Source of the DNA: Chlorella sorokiniana
Taxonomy: Eukaryota > Chlorophyta > Trebouxiophyceae > Chlorellales > Chlorellaceae
Direction: 5' to 3'
NCBI GenBank assembly: GCA_025917655.1
Contig: CP084618.1
Location: 124,001 to 188,000, forward strand
Length of the DNA stretch: 64,000 nucleotides
The translations under genes were made by a program, and so were the position numbers. A model generated the notes under the pieces. The model was not told the DNA's origin, searched no databases, and saw only the letters and a program-made list of their open reading frames with translations. The first letter of the stretch is position 1; each line of letters begins with the position of its first letter. Shown here in pieces: positions 44,959 to 55,516 of the stretch.

Positions 44959-47833
44959 ATGGCGCTCACAACCTCCTCAGACAGCACCTACGCGGCCGTG
45001 GCCGCTTGTAGGGCCGCCTCACCCCTTGTGCAGTGCATAACCAACGTAAGCGATAGCTAGAATCACCCGATGGGCCACTTGTGCGGCCGTGGTGGACTCG
45101 CTGCCCGCCGCCGCCGTCCAAGCACCTGTCGCCTCAACAGCTCACTGACCTGCTCCCTGCCTTGCCTGTGCTGCAGTTTGTGAGCATGGTGAGAGCGAAG
45201 ATGGCTGAATAAGTAGAACAGAGGGGCTGGCGTCTTGGCGTGCATGCAGCTGTGAACTTGCGTCCGTTCTGCTGCCTCTCCGGCGGCGCCCGACCGCCCC
45301 TGCTTCCCCTCCCGGTTGAGCCTCCACAGGACATCATGGCGAACACGTTGCTGGCTGCCGGCGCATCTCCGGCCATGGTGAGCGATCGGCAGGCTGCCGG
45401 GCCAGTGTGGATGGGGGCCCCTAGTCGTCAGCCTCGCCGCCGCGTTTTGGCGCAATGCCGCAACGCCAGCCCCGCCGCCCTCCCTTTCACCAAGCGAACA
45501 CCCTACATGCCTTTGTAGCTGCTTGGCCTTCCTGCTATCGTGACACGCTCTCCCCTCAAGTTATTGAGGCAGGCTGCTGAGGCTCCTCAGGAACTGCTGT
45601 CGCTCCATGCCATGTGCCCCCCTTCCACACGCAACCCTCCACCCAACCCTCCAACCCCCCACACACACAGGCGCACTCCATCGGCGAGGTGGAGGCCTTC
45701 GTGTCCATTGCCTCCGCCCTGCTCGTCAACGTAAGCTTGCTTGCGGCTGCCTGTGCCGCTGGCCCCGCAAGCGCATGCCCAGGCTGCCAGCCCCGCGTTT
45801 CTCGTCCGCCCTGCACCGCCCTTGTGCCCCGCCACCGCTGCGTCCACACCGTCCGCCACCTCTCTTTATTACACTTTCTTATTGATTGTTTTTTTGTTGT
45901 TGGTGGCCGCAGGTGGGCACGCTGAGCGATGACTGGGTGGGCGGCATGAAGCTGGGGGCCAAGCGTGCAGTGGAGCTGGGCAAGCCGTGGGTGCTGGACC
46001 CCGTGGGATGCGGAGCCACCCCCTACCGCTCCAAGGCACGCGGACGCGATCCCCTGCTCTCTGAAGTGCCGCCGCCGCCGCTGCTGCTGCTGCTGATGGT
46101 GCTGCCGCCGCTGCTGCCGCTGCTGATGGTGCTGCCGCCGCTGCCCGCGCGCTATCGGAGAAGGCAGCGTGGGGGTTGGCACTGGGTTGCTTGCATCGAT
46201 GTTGCTGCCGCCAGCTGAGCGCACGGAAGGGCTGGCCCCAGCCTGTGGATAGCAACAAACTTTGTTACCATCCCCTCATATCAACACCCCCCTGGGCCCC
46301 CTGCAACCGCCGCAGATTTGCGCGGACCTGCTGCAGCTCAAACCCACGGTGGTGCGGGGCAACGCGTCTGAGATCCTGTCGCTGGCGGGGGCCGCCGGCG
46401 CCGCCACCAAGGGCGTCGACAGCACGGCGGCGGCCACGGGTGCGCCGTGCTGGGTGCAGGCGGCGCCTGAAGAGCCGTGCCCGCTGGCGCAGCATGCATT
46501 ACATGATGGACACATGGGATCGGGGTGGAGGTTAGGGGCGAGAGGTGGGGGCAGCACACCAGTTGGATGGTGGGTTCTCAGTGGCGCCGGTGCCTGCAAG
46601 CGCACACTCGGCCCGCCAGCGCCCCCACGCGGCCAGGAGCCGAATTGCGGCTTTTCCATCCCATCACGCACGCTGCCCTGCTGCAGCTGCATCTGCATCC
46701 CTCTGGGAGTGGGTATTGGCTCTGCCAAGCAGCTGCCCCGCAGCTCCCTCGCTGCAACCTCCCTGGCCCCCACCTGCCCCCAAACCTCTGCCCCCATCCC
46801 CTTCGCCGCCCCGTCCACCCACCCGCCCACCTTGTTCCACCCCACCCACCCACCCTGTTCCACCTACCCACCCCTCTCAACCCCGCAGAGGCCCTGGACG
46901 CCGCCAAGCAGCTGGCGGCGCAGCACGGCTGCGTGGTGGCGGTGAGCGGCGCAGAGGATCTGGTCACCGAGGGCCGCCGGGTGCTGCGGGTGGCCAACGG
47001 CGTGCCGCTGCTGCAGCAGATCACGGCCACGGGCTGCTCGGGTGGGGGGTGGGCGGGTGGCGGCGGGTTGGGAACGTGAGAGTTGGGAGTGTGAGTGCGT
47101 GCAAGTGTGCGTGCTCATGGGTGGGTGGATGGGCTGGCTGGCTGGCTGGCGGCTGGCTGGGTCCCCTGTGCGCTTGGTGGATGGATGTGGCGGAGGGGCT
47201 GGTTGGCGGCGGGTTGGGTCCTGTGCGCTTGGTGGATGGGTGCGGCGGAGCGAGAGCGACTGGGCTGGGAGAGCGAGAGTGGGGAGGCAGCGGCAGGCTT
47301 GGGTCGGGCACTTGCCTGGCGGTGGGCTGCCCAGAGTGCCCACCCACCCCCACCCCCGCCCCCTTTTGCTCGCCGCGCAGTGACGGCGCTGGTGGCGGCG
47401 TTCGTGTGTGTGTTTCCGGAGCAGCCCCTGGAGGCCACCGCCCACGCTCTGTCCTGCTTCGGGTGAGGTGGGGCGCGGGTGTGGTGTGTGTGTGTGTGTG
47501 TGGTGGTGGTGGTGGTGGGGGGGGGCGCGCGCGCATGATCCAGATGGGTGGGGCGGGATGAGTGGGCGGCTGTGGGGTGACAGAAGACAATCTATAGGGT
47601 CGATAAACCAGCCCGCCTCCACCCACGCGCCCACCTGTATCACCCACCTATCCCGCCATCCCCTTCACCCCGACCACACACTCATCCCCCTCCCCCTGTT
47701 ATGCAGCCTTGCGGCGGAGCTGGCGACCGCCGATGGCGCCAAGGGGCCCGGCAGCCTGCGAGTGGGGCTGCTGGACCGGCTGTGGAGCTTGAAGGAGGAG
47801 GAGGTGAAGGCGGGGGCGCGTGTGCTGGAGTGA
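44959..47833 (+). CDS. thiM: Hydroxyethylthiazole kinase
   Basis: Nine exons (44959-45045, 45177-45188, 45330-45377, 45671-45730, 45913-46035, 46316-46439, 46889-47041, 47381-47462, 47707-47833) join without any frame break to about 271 residues, the usual ThiM length. Motifs: [94 protein letters not shown] and [13 protein letters not shown] (catalytic Cys and anion hole). The enzyme phosphorylates 4-methyl-5-hydroxyethylthiazole, supplying the thiazole half for the ThiE domain encoded next door. Exon 2 is only 12 nt (FVSM). The intron after exon 5 appears to use a GC donor (AAG/GCACGC), because reading on to the next GT would add nine residues inside a conserved block. No clear targeting peptide is seen. 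Confidence 0.95.
47480..47520 (+). repeat. (GT)n/(TGG)n microsatellite in ThiM intron
   Basis: A GT dinucleotide run is followed directly by TGG units and a G run, just after the donor of the last ThiM intron. Similar CA/GT and G-run microsatellites are common in introns of this window (for example 36720-36775 and 61230-61260). Confidence 0.7.
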
Positions 47834-48084
47834 CGCCGGCGCGGGCGCTGCAGCCAGGCTGCCCCGGCTGGCTGCCAAGCCAGCATGCAACGGCGGGGGC
47901 TTGGCGATTCGCTGGCATGTGATGTGGCGCCAGCTGGGCGGGTGTGTCGCGCGCAGCGGCGACAGCGAGGGCGCTGCGGCAGCCAGGCACTCGCTTCCTT
48001 TCGTTGCACCAGTGCTGCAACGACTAGCAAGCTTGCAGCACACACAAGGTTGTTCCATCAGGCTGTATCCCTGCCTGAACAGGA
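47834..48084. other. Short convergent spacer ThiM / TruA
   Basis: Only about 250 bp separate the two convergent stop codons, so the 3' UTRs probably overlap. I see no terminator-like element. Confidence 0.5.
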
Positions 48085-50902
48085 TCAGCCGCAGGCAAAC
48101 GGTGCATAGCCGGCCTCTAAGAAACACAGGCCCTCTGCCGGCGCCGCGGAGCGCTGGCCCGCCTGTCCCGGCTGGCCGCCACCCGCAGCAGCGCCCCCGC
48201 CCCTGCAACCGCCGCAGGCCCCTCCTCCTGCCAGCCCGCCCCCCCCGCTGGCTCCGTCTCCCCCTCCTGCCGCGCCGTTTGCCGCCGTCTGCACGGGTGG
48301 AGCTGTGCTGCAGCGCGAGAAGCAGGCGGCGGCAGGGGTGGCCTCCCGCGCTGCTGTCGCCACTAGCACCCGCACCATGCGGCGCAGGAAGCGGTCGCCG
48401 ACCAGCACCACAGCAAGCACCGGGGTGGCGCCGGCATCTGCGGTGGGAGGGTTTGTGTGGTGCGGTGGGTGGCGGGCAGCCATGAAGTTTGGGAGGCTGG
48501 TGGGGTGTGATGGTTGTGGCTGACAGCGAGGGTGGAAGGGGCAGGAAGCAAGGGAGAGGATCCCGACGCGGTCCAACGCTGGTGGGGAACCGGCTGGTGG
48601 CGACATTGTGTGGGCGGGTGGGCTGAATCCTGGGCTGAATCCTGGGCTTCCACCTTAGAAGCACACTAGAAGAGCTCGCCCTCCCCCCTTCATTCACACA
48701 CACAGCCCGCACCCCTGTCCCCAGCACCCACCCACCCACACCTGGCAGGGAGGCCCGCCACGCGCGCGCTCGCAGCAGGCGGCACCGCGTGTCTTTGCCC
48801 GGCGGCGTGTCCCGCGCAAATGCTGTGTAGTCCAGGAGCCGCCCCTCCAGCGCCGCCAGCAGGGCGGCAAACCTGCACGTGGGGGGTGTTGGATGTGTGT
48901 CACACCTGCGCGTGCAGGGACAGGTGTGTTTTGTGTGTTTTGTGTGTGCGTGTGCTTGCGCACAACAAACTGAAGTGGGATGGGGGCTGGGTCCCAGCAG
49001 CGGGCTGGTCAGCTCCAGCCACCGGCTGTTCCGCGGGCATGGGGTCAGGAGAGGGCGGCTGCCGCAGCGGCATCGCTGGGTGCGCAGGAGCGGGGGGTCC
49101 GTGTGCCACACCCCGCATGGCCCCCGCCAGTCGCAGCGCTCTGATACCCCGACTCCCTTCGCAAAACAAGTGCCGGCCCCTCCCCAAGCTGCCTGGGCTT
49201 GCCTCTGAACAACCCCCCGCTTGCTGGCGGCACCCACCCTCCGCTGACCCACCGCTCGACATCGACGTCGCCCGCCGCCTCCACCGCCGCCGCTTCCTCC
49301 GCGGTCAGAGGGATCGCCCGCCGCGATTTGGACACGCCCTCCTCGCCGCCACCCTCTGGGGCAGCGGCGGCGGCGGGGACTCCCGCTGCTGCCGCCGCTG
49401 CTGCCGGGTGGCAGCTGCGTCGCCGCAGGGGCAGCAGGTAGAGGTACCGCCGCCACTGGGCCTGCGCGTTGCAGCAAGAGCGGGGAGGTGTTCGGGTAGA
49501 GGGGAAACGGAGGGGGTTTTATATTAGGGTTTTATTTAGGGAAACGGAGGTGGGGGGGGCTGGCATGTGTGTGTTTCTGGTACACGTAAAGTAGGCATGT
49601 GGGTAGAAGGGAGGGGAGAAATTGGGCAGCGCTTCCCGCTGCCGCCGCTGGCGGACAGCAGCACCGTGGCGTGGCAGCTGGATGCGAGTGGCAGCCGGAC
49701 CCGCACCCCTTCAGCCCAGAACGAGGCAATACGTGAGCGGTACGTGTGCGGGGCCAAGCAGAGACCCACCGAGAAGCTGGCATGGAAGGAGCGGGGCTGC
49801 TTGGCGGCGTGCCACGCGCGCAGCAGGCGGGGGCGCGCCCGTTGAGCGCGCGCAGCACGTCCTGCAGAGGGCAGCGTGCAAAGCATGCAGGCATCACACC
49901 CAGCGACTTGTGGATGCGCGAGTTAGCGGCAAGGCCCGCAACAAGGGCGGGTGCGAGCGAGCGGCGTGCTGCGGCAGGCGCTGGCAGAGGGTGGCCGGGG
50001 TGCGGGACGGCCGCTGCAGCTGGGCTAGCAAGGGGGCTGAGGCGGCGGGGGGCCAGTGCCGGGAGTGGCGGCAGGATGGCGCCTCACCTCTGGCGTCAGC
50101 TCAGCATCCCAGCTGTAGAAAGAAAACACCTGGCCCAGGGCATGCACGCCGCGGTCGGTGCGCCCCGCCACTGACAGAACCACAGCCCCTCCTGGAGGCC
50201 GCTGCCGCTGCCGCCCCTCCTGCCTGCCGACGCTGCGTTGGCAGCCGCCTGCTGCTGCGGCGACGGCTCTTGCCTCCTCCTGACTCCTGCTGCCGCCGCC
50301 GCTGGCTGCTGCTGCGGCGTCGGGTGCCGCCGCCTGCCCCTGCTGGCCGCGCTCTGCCCGGCCGCCGCTGCCGCTGCCGCCGCCGCCCGCTGCTGCAGCA
50401 GCTGGCGAAGCGCGGCCTGCGCCGCTTGCTCCACGCTCTCGCCGCACTCTTGCTGCACCCACTGCCATCCGCAGAAGGCGGGACCGAAGTAGGCGCAGTG
50501 CACCTTGAAGGTGGCCCTCTCGAGCGGGCGGCGGGCGGGGGCTGCGCGCTGCAAGCCAACCTCGGCAGTTGCGTTCGCTTGCCCACCTCCTAGCTGTGGC
50601 TGCTGCTGCTCCTGCGGCTCCTGCAGCGGCGGCGGCTGCCAGGCAGGTGCAGGCTGCCCAGCGGCAGGGCCGTGACTCGGATCGCCAGCCGCCGTGCCAC
50701 GCCTGGCGGTGGGCCCTGGCTTTGGCGTGGAAGCAGGTTCCTGCGACAAGGCGAGGCCCAGCTGGTCCACGCCCACGTCTCCAGCAACCAACGCCTCGTA
50801 AAAGCGCTGCACCGCGCCCCAGTCGCGCGCTTCGAGGAAGTGCTTCACGAGGGGCGGTCCCCAACCCGCGCGAGGCTCACTTTCCTTGGCGGGCAACGAC
50901 AT
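48085..50902 (-). CDS. tRNA pseudouridine synthase, TruA family
   Basis: The ATG at 50902 opens a leader with a helical repeat-like start (KHFLEARDWGAVQRFYEAL) and a Pro/Gln linker. The TruA core follows: CAYFGPAFCGWQWVQQE, a 60-80 residue Ala/Gln/Arg-rich insertion, the catalytic block VVLSVAGRTDRGVHALGQVF (Asp nucleophile in GRTDRG), DVLRALNGR, AWHAAKQPRSFHASFS (49770-49861), AQWRRYLYLLPL (49253-49461), LLAALEGRLLDYTAFARDT (48742-48872), and VLVGDRFLRRMVRVLVA with the tail GLCFLEAGYAPF (48085-48437). The enzyme isomerises uridines in the tRNA anticodon arm or other positions; which ones cannot be told. Frame breaks just before the catalytic block (about 50200) and in the LNGR exon look like indels. 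The Ala/Gln insertion between the first core strand and the catalytic Asp is unusual. Confidence 0.85.
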
Positions 50903-51751
50903 AAAAACGGTTGCAGAGCGTCCCGGGCGCGATGCGCAGTGGCGGAGTTCAGGCGCCCCACGCTGCGCTGCCGCTGCAGCGGGTGCTGCACCGCTTGCCT
51001 GCACCGCCACGGGGTCATGCGCCACAGGCAGGGGGCAGAGCTGCCAGAGCAGCCTCGACAGAGCGGGGCAAACGTTACAGGCTGCTTTCACAGAGTGCGA
51101 GTCCAAAGGCAGGTCTGGTCAGCAGTCTGGAGGTACCGGCCGGCAGGGCGAGGGAAAACAAGGGACGGACAACACGCTGCATCGCGCAGCAATAATGCGG
51201 GACAGGGGCTGTGCAGGGAGTTGCAAGCAAGGTGGGGGCGCTGAACAATCGAGGCTGGCTGAATCGAAAGGCCAGCAAAACGGTGGGCAGGCGGCAGGAA
51301 AGAAACAAAGGGAGGGGAGCGGTCTAGGGGCAGTATTAAGCAGGAGAGGCGACGTGTGTTCAAGGGGGCGCCGCAAGCGCCCCAGTCAGATCGAGCCACC
51401 AAGACATGCCACCAGCTAGGCATGCTACAGTTCAGCTCATGCGTGCGATGTGTGTGGTGTGTGTGTGAGTGTGCGCGCATGTGTGCGGGGGCGCGCAAAC
51501 GCTGAAGCACACGCGCCGCAGCCCTGCGGCCGCCCTCGCCAAGCGTGTGCACAGAGGCGGCGGGCCGTGCGAGGGGCAAGTGCTTCCTGAAGGCTGCTGG
51601 ACCAGTCAAGGTGGGGTCTGCCAGGACGCACGGCAGATCCACAATTAGCAATGGCAATGGCTGAGGGGTCGGCGAATCGTTTGGAAGCAGGCTCACCAAG
51701 GAGGCTGGGTAAGGAAGGAGGACAAGCGGCGAGATTGAGCAAAGCGGTGGC
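50903..51751. other. Intergenic region between TruA and SBP genes
   Basis: Both flanking genes are on the minus strand, so this should contain the TruA promoter and the SBP 3' UTR. A short GT-rich microsatellite lies at about 51445-51485. Open frames here lack conserved motifs. Confidence 0.45.
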
Positions 51752-53934
51752 CTACAAGACGCTCATGGGTCGGCCTGCCGGGGGCCCCGGAAGTGTGCGG
51801 GAAAAGGGCGGGGCAGGCACGGGCCAGTTGCGCAGCTGACTGGCGGAGCCAGCGCGCATTTGGGGTGCAGGAAGCGAGGCAGGCAGTAGCGGCGACGGCT
51901 TGAGACCGTCGCGCCGGATAAATGTGGAAGAAAGGAAGAGAGGGGAGGCCGTCACGCCGGGCACAGGTGGAAGCAAGGAGGGAAAGGGGACAAGAAGGCG
52001 GCGGGAACGCTCACAGCAGCCCCCAAGGGCCGCCGCTGCATGCCTCCGCCGCTGTGCGTCCAGCGCCCGCTGCAGGCTGAGCCAAGCGGGGTCGGGGTCC
52101 GCAGCGGGCGGCGGCGCCAGGCTGAGCGTGTGATGGTGGGGCGTCGGGGGCCATACGCTGGCGTCATACGGCGGCGGCAGCAGAGCGGCGGCCAGGCCGC
52201 AGGCATCGCCGCCGCCCAGCAGGCCGAGTTCGGCGTTGATTGCCAGCATCTCTCGGGCGCCAGGCATGTCGTCAAACACGGGCTGCAGGTCGGGAAGGGG
52301 AGGGCAGGGAGAGCTTGATGCTCGGGGTTCCGTCCGAGGGAGCAGGGGTTGTGGCCGCACGCGATGTCCGCTGCCTGCGGCTGGCTGTGCTGCCATGAGC
52401 GCTGCTGCTGCGGGGGTGCCGCACAGGTGGGAGGGCGGCAGCGGGGACGGCCTGCGGGCTCTGCTGCGTGACGCATACAGCGCCGCGCCCGGGCCGGCCA
52501 GGCTGCACAGCAAGCGGCCGGTGCAGCAGCAGCAGCAGCAGCAGGGGGCTCACAGTGGGGGCCCGCAGCAGCTCCAGCGCAGCTTCCACGGCCGGCCGGA
52601 GGGGCAGCGGCGGCGGCGGCGGCAGCGGCGCGGCGGCGCCGCCAAACGGCGGCTCCAGCCCCAGCGCCGCCCAGCCGCCTGGCGGCGGCCACGCGGGCGG
52701 CCCCGAGGGCGGCGCCGCCGCCGCCGCGTCGCCGCCGTGGGTGGCGGTGGAGGCGAAGGAGCTGCCGGCTGAGCCGAGGAGCAGCGCTGCCGGCCGCTCG
52801 CGGCAGTCCGCCGTGGCCAGCGAAGGCGGGGCGGATGGGGGCGGGTGCTGTGCGGCGGCCGCCAGCCGCGGCAGCTGCAGACGGGCCGCCTCCGCGCCGC
52901 CGCCGCCAGGCGAGGGCGGCAAGGGCGGCGGCGAGGCCTCTTGCGGGAGGCAGCAGCCGCACCCTCCGCTTCAGCAATCGGCGGCGGCGCAGGCTCCTTG
53001 GTCTGCCGCCGCTCTGGCTGGGGCAGCGCGGGGGCGGGCTGGGCGGGCTGGGGAAGGGGGCTCGCGCTTGGCTCGGCTGGCGGCACGGCGCCGCCGCCGC
53101 TGCTGCCGACCGCCGCCCGCTTGCGGCCAGTCTTGGGCAACTTCTTCGGGGGCTGCGCTGCGTCGGCTTGCTTGTTGGTGTGGGGGCGGGAGGGGCCAAA
53201 GTGGGCTGGGCGGGTGGCAACTCGCACGCTCCCTCGCCCGCCCCCTCGGCAACCCCTCGGCCGCCGCTTCCCCCTCCGCCGCGCCTGTCGCCGCCGCCGC
53301 TTTGAGCGCCTTTTCGCGGCGCAGCTTGCGGCACATGCGGTGTCGCTCCAGGGACTTGCGGCAGCTGCGCCGAAGGTCGTCAAAATCCTCAAGAGGGTGG
53401 AAGAAGCCGCACTGCAGGGAAGAGACGGGCACGCAAAGCACGAGAATCACACGGCGGCTGGGACGTGGGAAGCCAGGCGCGCTGCAGGGACGGGGCCGCC
53501 GCTGCGCTCCCCCTGCAAGGCGCGGGCGGCGGCAGCGGCAGCAGCGCGGGCGGCGGCGTGCCTGCTGGCAAAAGCGGCAGGGTGCGCCCTCCAGCTCGAC
53601 GCTTGCCTCCCGGCTGTGGAACTCGCAGCAGCGGCAGCGCTGCAGGCCGAGAGGGCGGGAGGGGGCGGGGGTGAGCGCTGCATGGGGGTGTGGGCTGCGC
53701 CTCCCGCATCCAGCCCAGCGTCCGCGCTGCAGGACCTCCAGCCGCTGCGATGTCGCCCCACCCGCCCGTCCGGGCTGCCGCTCACCGTGAGGAAGCCGGG
53801 AGCAGCTCCCGCGGGCAGCCGGGCACGCGGCAGCAGCTGCGGTCCAGCTTGGCGGCGGCGGGCGCCTCGGCGGCGGCGGGGCTGCCGCGGCCTCCGCCCG
53901 CGTGGCTCGCAGCGGCTGGCGCTGGGGCCCGCAT
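51752..53934 (-). CDS. SBP-box (SQUAMOSA promoter-binding-like) transcription factor
   Basis: The plant/green-algal SBP zinc domain is spread over three exons. From the ATG at 53934, MRAPAPAAASHAGGG leads directly to CCRVPGCPRELLP (exon to 53786). The next exon carries RCRCCEFHSREASVELEGAP and CRFCQQ. The third (from about 53413) carries CGFFHPLEDFDDLRRSC and RKSLERHRMCRKLRREKA, with a basic C-terminal nuclear signal. Cys/His spacing C-x2-H, C-x2-C-x3-H and the following C fit the two zinc sites. The second intron must start with GC (CAG/GCACGC) to give CQQCGFFH. A frame change near 53795 is needed to join exons 1 and 2. The rest is Pro/Ala-rich, with an acidic-hydrophobic block FDDMPGAREMLAINAELGLL (about 52210-52280) that could be an activation segment. 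The 3' end is uncertain. It probably binds GTAC-core sites in the nucleus. Confidence 0.82.
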
Positions 53935-55516
53935 CCGGGCCGGGCATGGCTGGGGGTGGGTGCATTGGAGGCGCCTGCAGCAGGGGATTCCGGGGTGCCA
54001 GCATGTGTGGCTGAAGGCCCACCTTGCGACTGCCGGCCAGCTAGACGGGGTCCTGGCGGGACTGGAGGGAGGTGCGACCGGCTCCCCGCCCCCACCAGGG
54101 CACTGCTGCCCTCCTGGCCTCCACAACCAGCATCGACGGACCTGTCTGTCGCAGTTTCAGGGGCAGCGTCGCGGGGTTGTGGACTACAACCCCAGCGGCA
54201 GGGCGCTGGAATGACCGAAGTAGGCTCTATGTAGCGCAGGTTTAGACTAACAGATCCAGGGGACGATGATATGCCCACGGCCAAGCCCAGGCGTGTCAGG
54301 CTGGGCGGGCAGCGTGGGTCGGGGGCAGAAGGTAGGCTTTGCGCCGGGATGCCGGTAAGCACGGGCAGTTGCACACTTGAGAAGTCAGAAAGATGGCAAG
54401 CGTACATTGGATGCGGGTGGCACAGAAATAACGAGAAGGCTCTGCTGCTACGTGCTGACGGGGACCCGTCCATTCTCGGATCACGGCCAAACTATTGGCA
54501 GCACTCCTTTTTGAACTCAAGGGCCCGGCACAGCTCGTACAAGCAAGGGGCCACCCCGCTTCACCAGCAGGGGGAAATGCTTGCAGCCCGTCCCCAACTC
54601 CGGGCCGGGCACCCTGCCCTGCCACACAACGCGTTCCAACAGCTCCGGTAGCAAGGATGACGAGCCCCCAGGCTCCGCGCCTTGGCCCATCGCGCCCCGA
54701 CTGCTCCCGCCGCCGCCGCTTAGGGGTTCCCCTCCTCCGGAGGCCTCCTTCAACCTTGCAGCGCAGACTGTAACCGTGCCGTCTTCACACGGCTCGAAAT
54801 TGCATGGTGCTGGCCTCCTGGGCGTGGCGAGGCTTGAGGGTGCCGGCTGGCAATGCATCCACGTGCCCAAGCTGCAGTGTACCGCCTGCAAGGGGCACCT
54901 GGCTGCATGGCATGCCTCGCTGGCAAAAGGGCGCCAGTTGATGCAAAGCTGCTGGGCAGCAACAGCCCTGCATCGAGCCGCAACGCTGCCCCGCTGCCGG
55001 CTGGGGTTCCTGCACGCGCTGCCGCAGGCGGTGTGCTGGGGCTGGATACTGGAGTGGCTCCTGCTTGCAGGGCAGCAAGCGGCAGCTTGCACACCAGAGC
55101 ACTCAGGCTCATCCCTTGCAGCACACCATCCAAGCGACCAGTCTTGGGCAAGCTTCTGAGGCAGCCCTGCGAGGGGAACAGAATCCGGCCGCGTCTGGCT
55201 GTCGCCGCCTGGGCGTGCCTGCACATGGGCCCGTCCCGAAGCGTTTCCACGCCACTCTCGCAGCTTATAGGTCGCACACGTTCCGTTAGCGTGTATTCAT
55301 GGAAGGGCTGGCGGCCCTAGCGCCCAAACCCGTGTGAAGCGACACGTGGCAAGGCCGCGCTCCCTCGTGGCTGCGGGGGCCGGCAGCCCTCGCCGGCATT
55401 GTTTGCGCAAGTTTGCAGGGCGGAGCGCCGTTTGCAGCCACGAGGGCGCCTGCGGCCGCTGCCTGATGGTTTCAAAGAAGTAACTTCCGTCTTCTGTCCC
55501 CACCTGACCGGGCAGC
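53935..55516. other. Long divergent upstream region with unassigned open frames
   Basis: About 1.6 kb lie between the SBP start (-) and the RCC1-like start (+). Overlapping open frames of about 190-235 codons exist on both strands (54517-55277), but none has recognisable motifs and their coding text is mutually exclusive. The SBP 5' UTR or an unrecognised gene could lie here. I do not call a CDS. Confidence 0.4.

Noticed and set aside
44422-45100. TPP riboswitch near the thiamine genes
   Set aside because: I looked for the CTGAGA and TAATGCC core blocks in the right order on both strands and found none together. A covariance-model scan of all introns would settle it.
51088-51699. 203-codon minus-strand frame after the SBP gene
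   Set aside because: It includes a translated GT microsatellite (HTHHTH) and no domain; more likely 3' UTR.
54517-55277. Open frames of about 190-235 codons between the SBP and RCC1-like genes
   Set aside because: They overlap on both strands, have no conserved motif and lack convincing splice continuity with neighbours.
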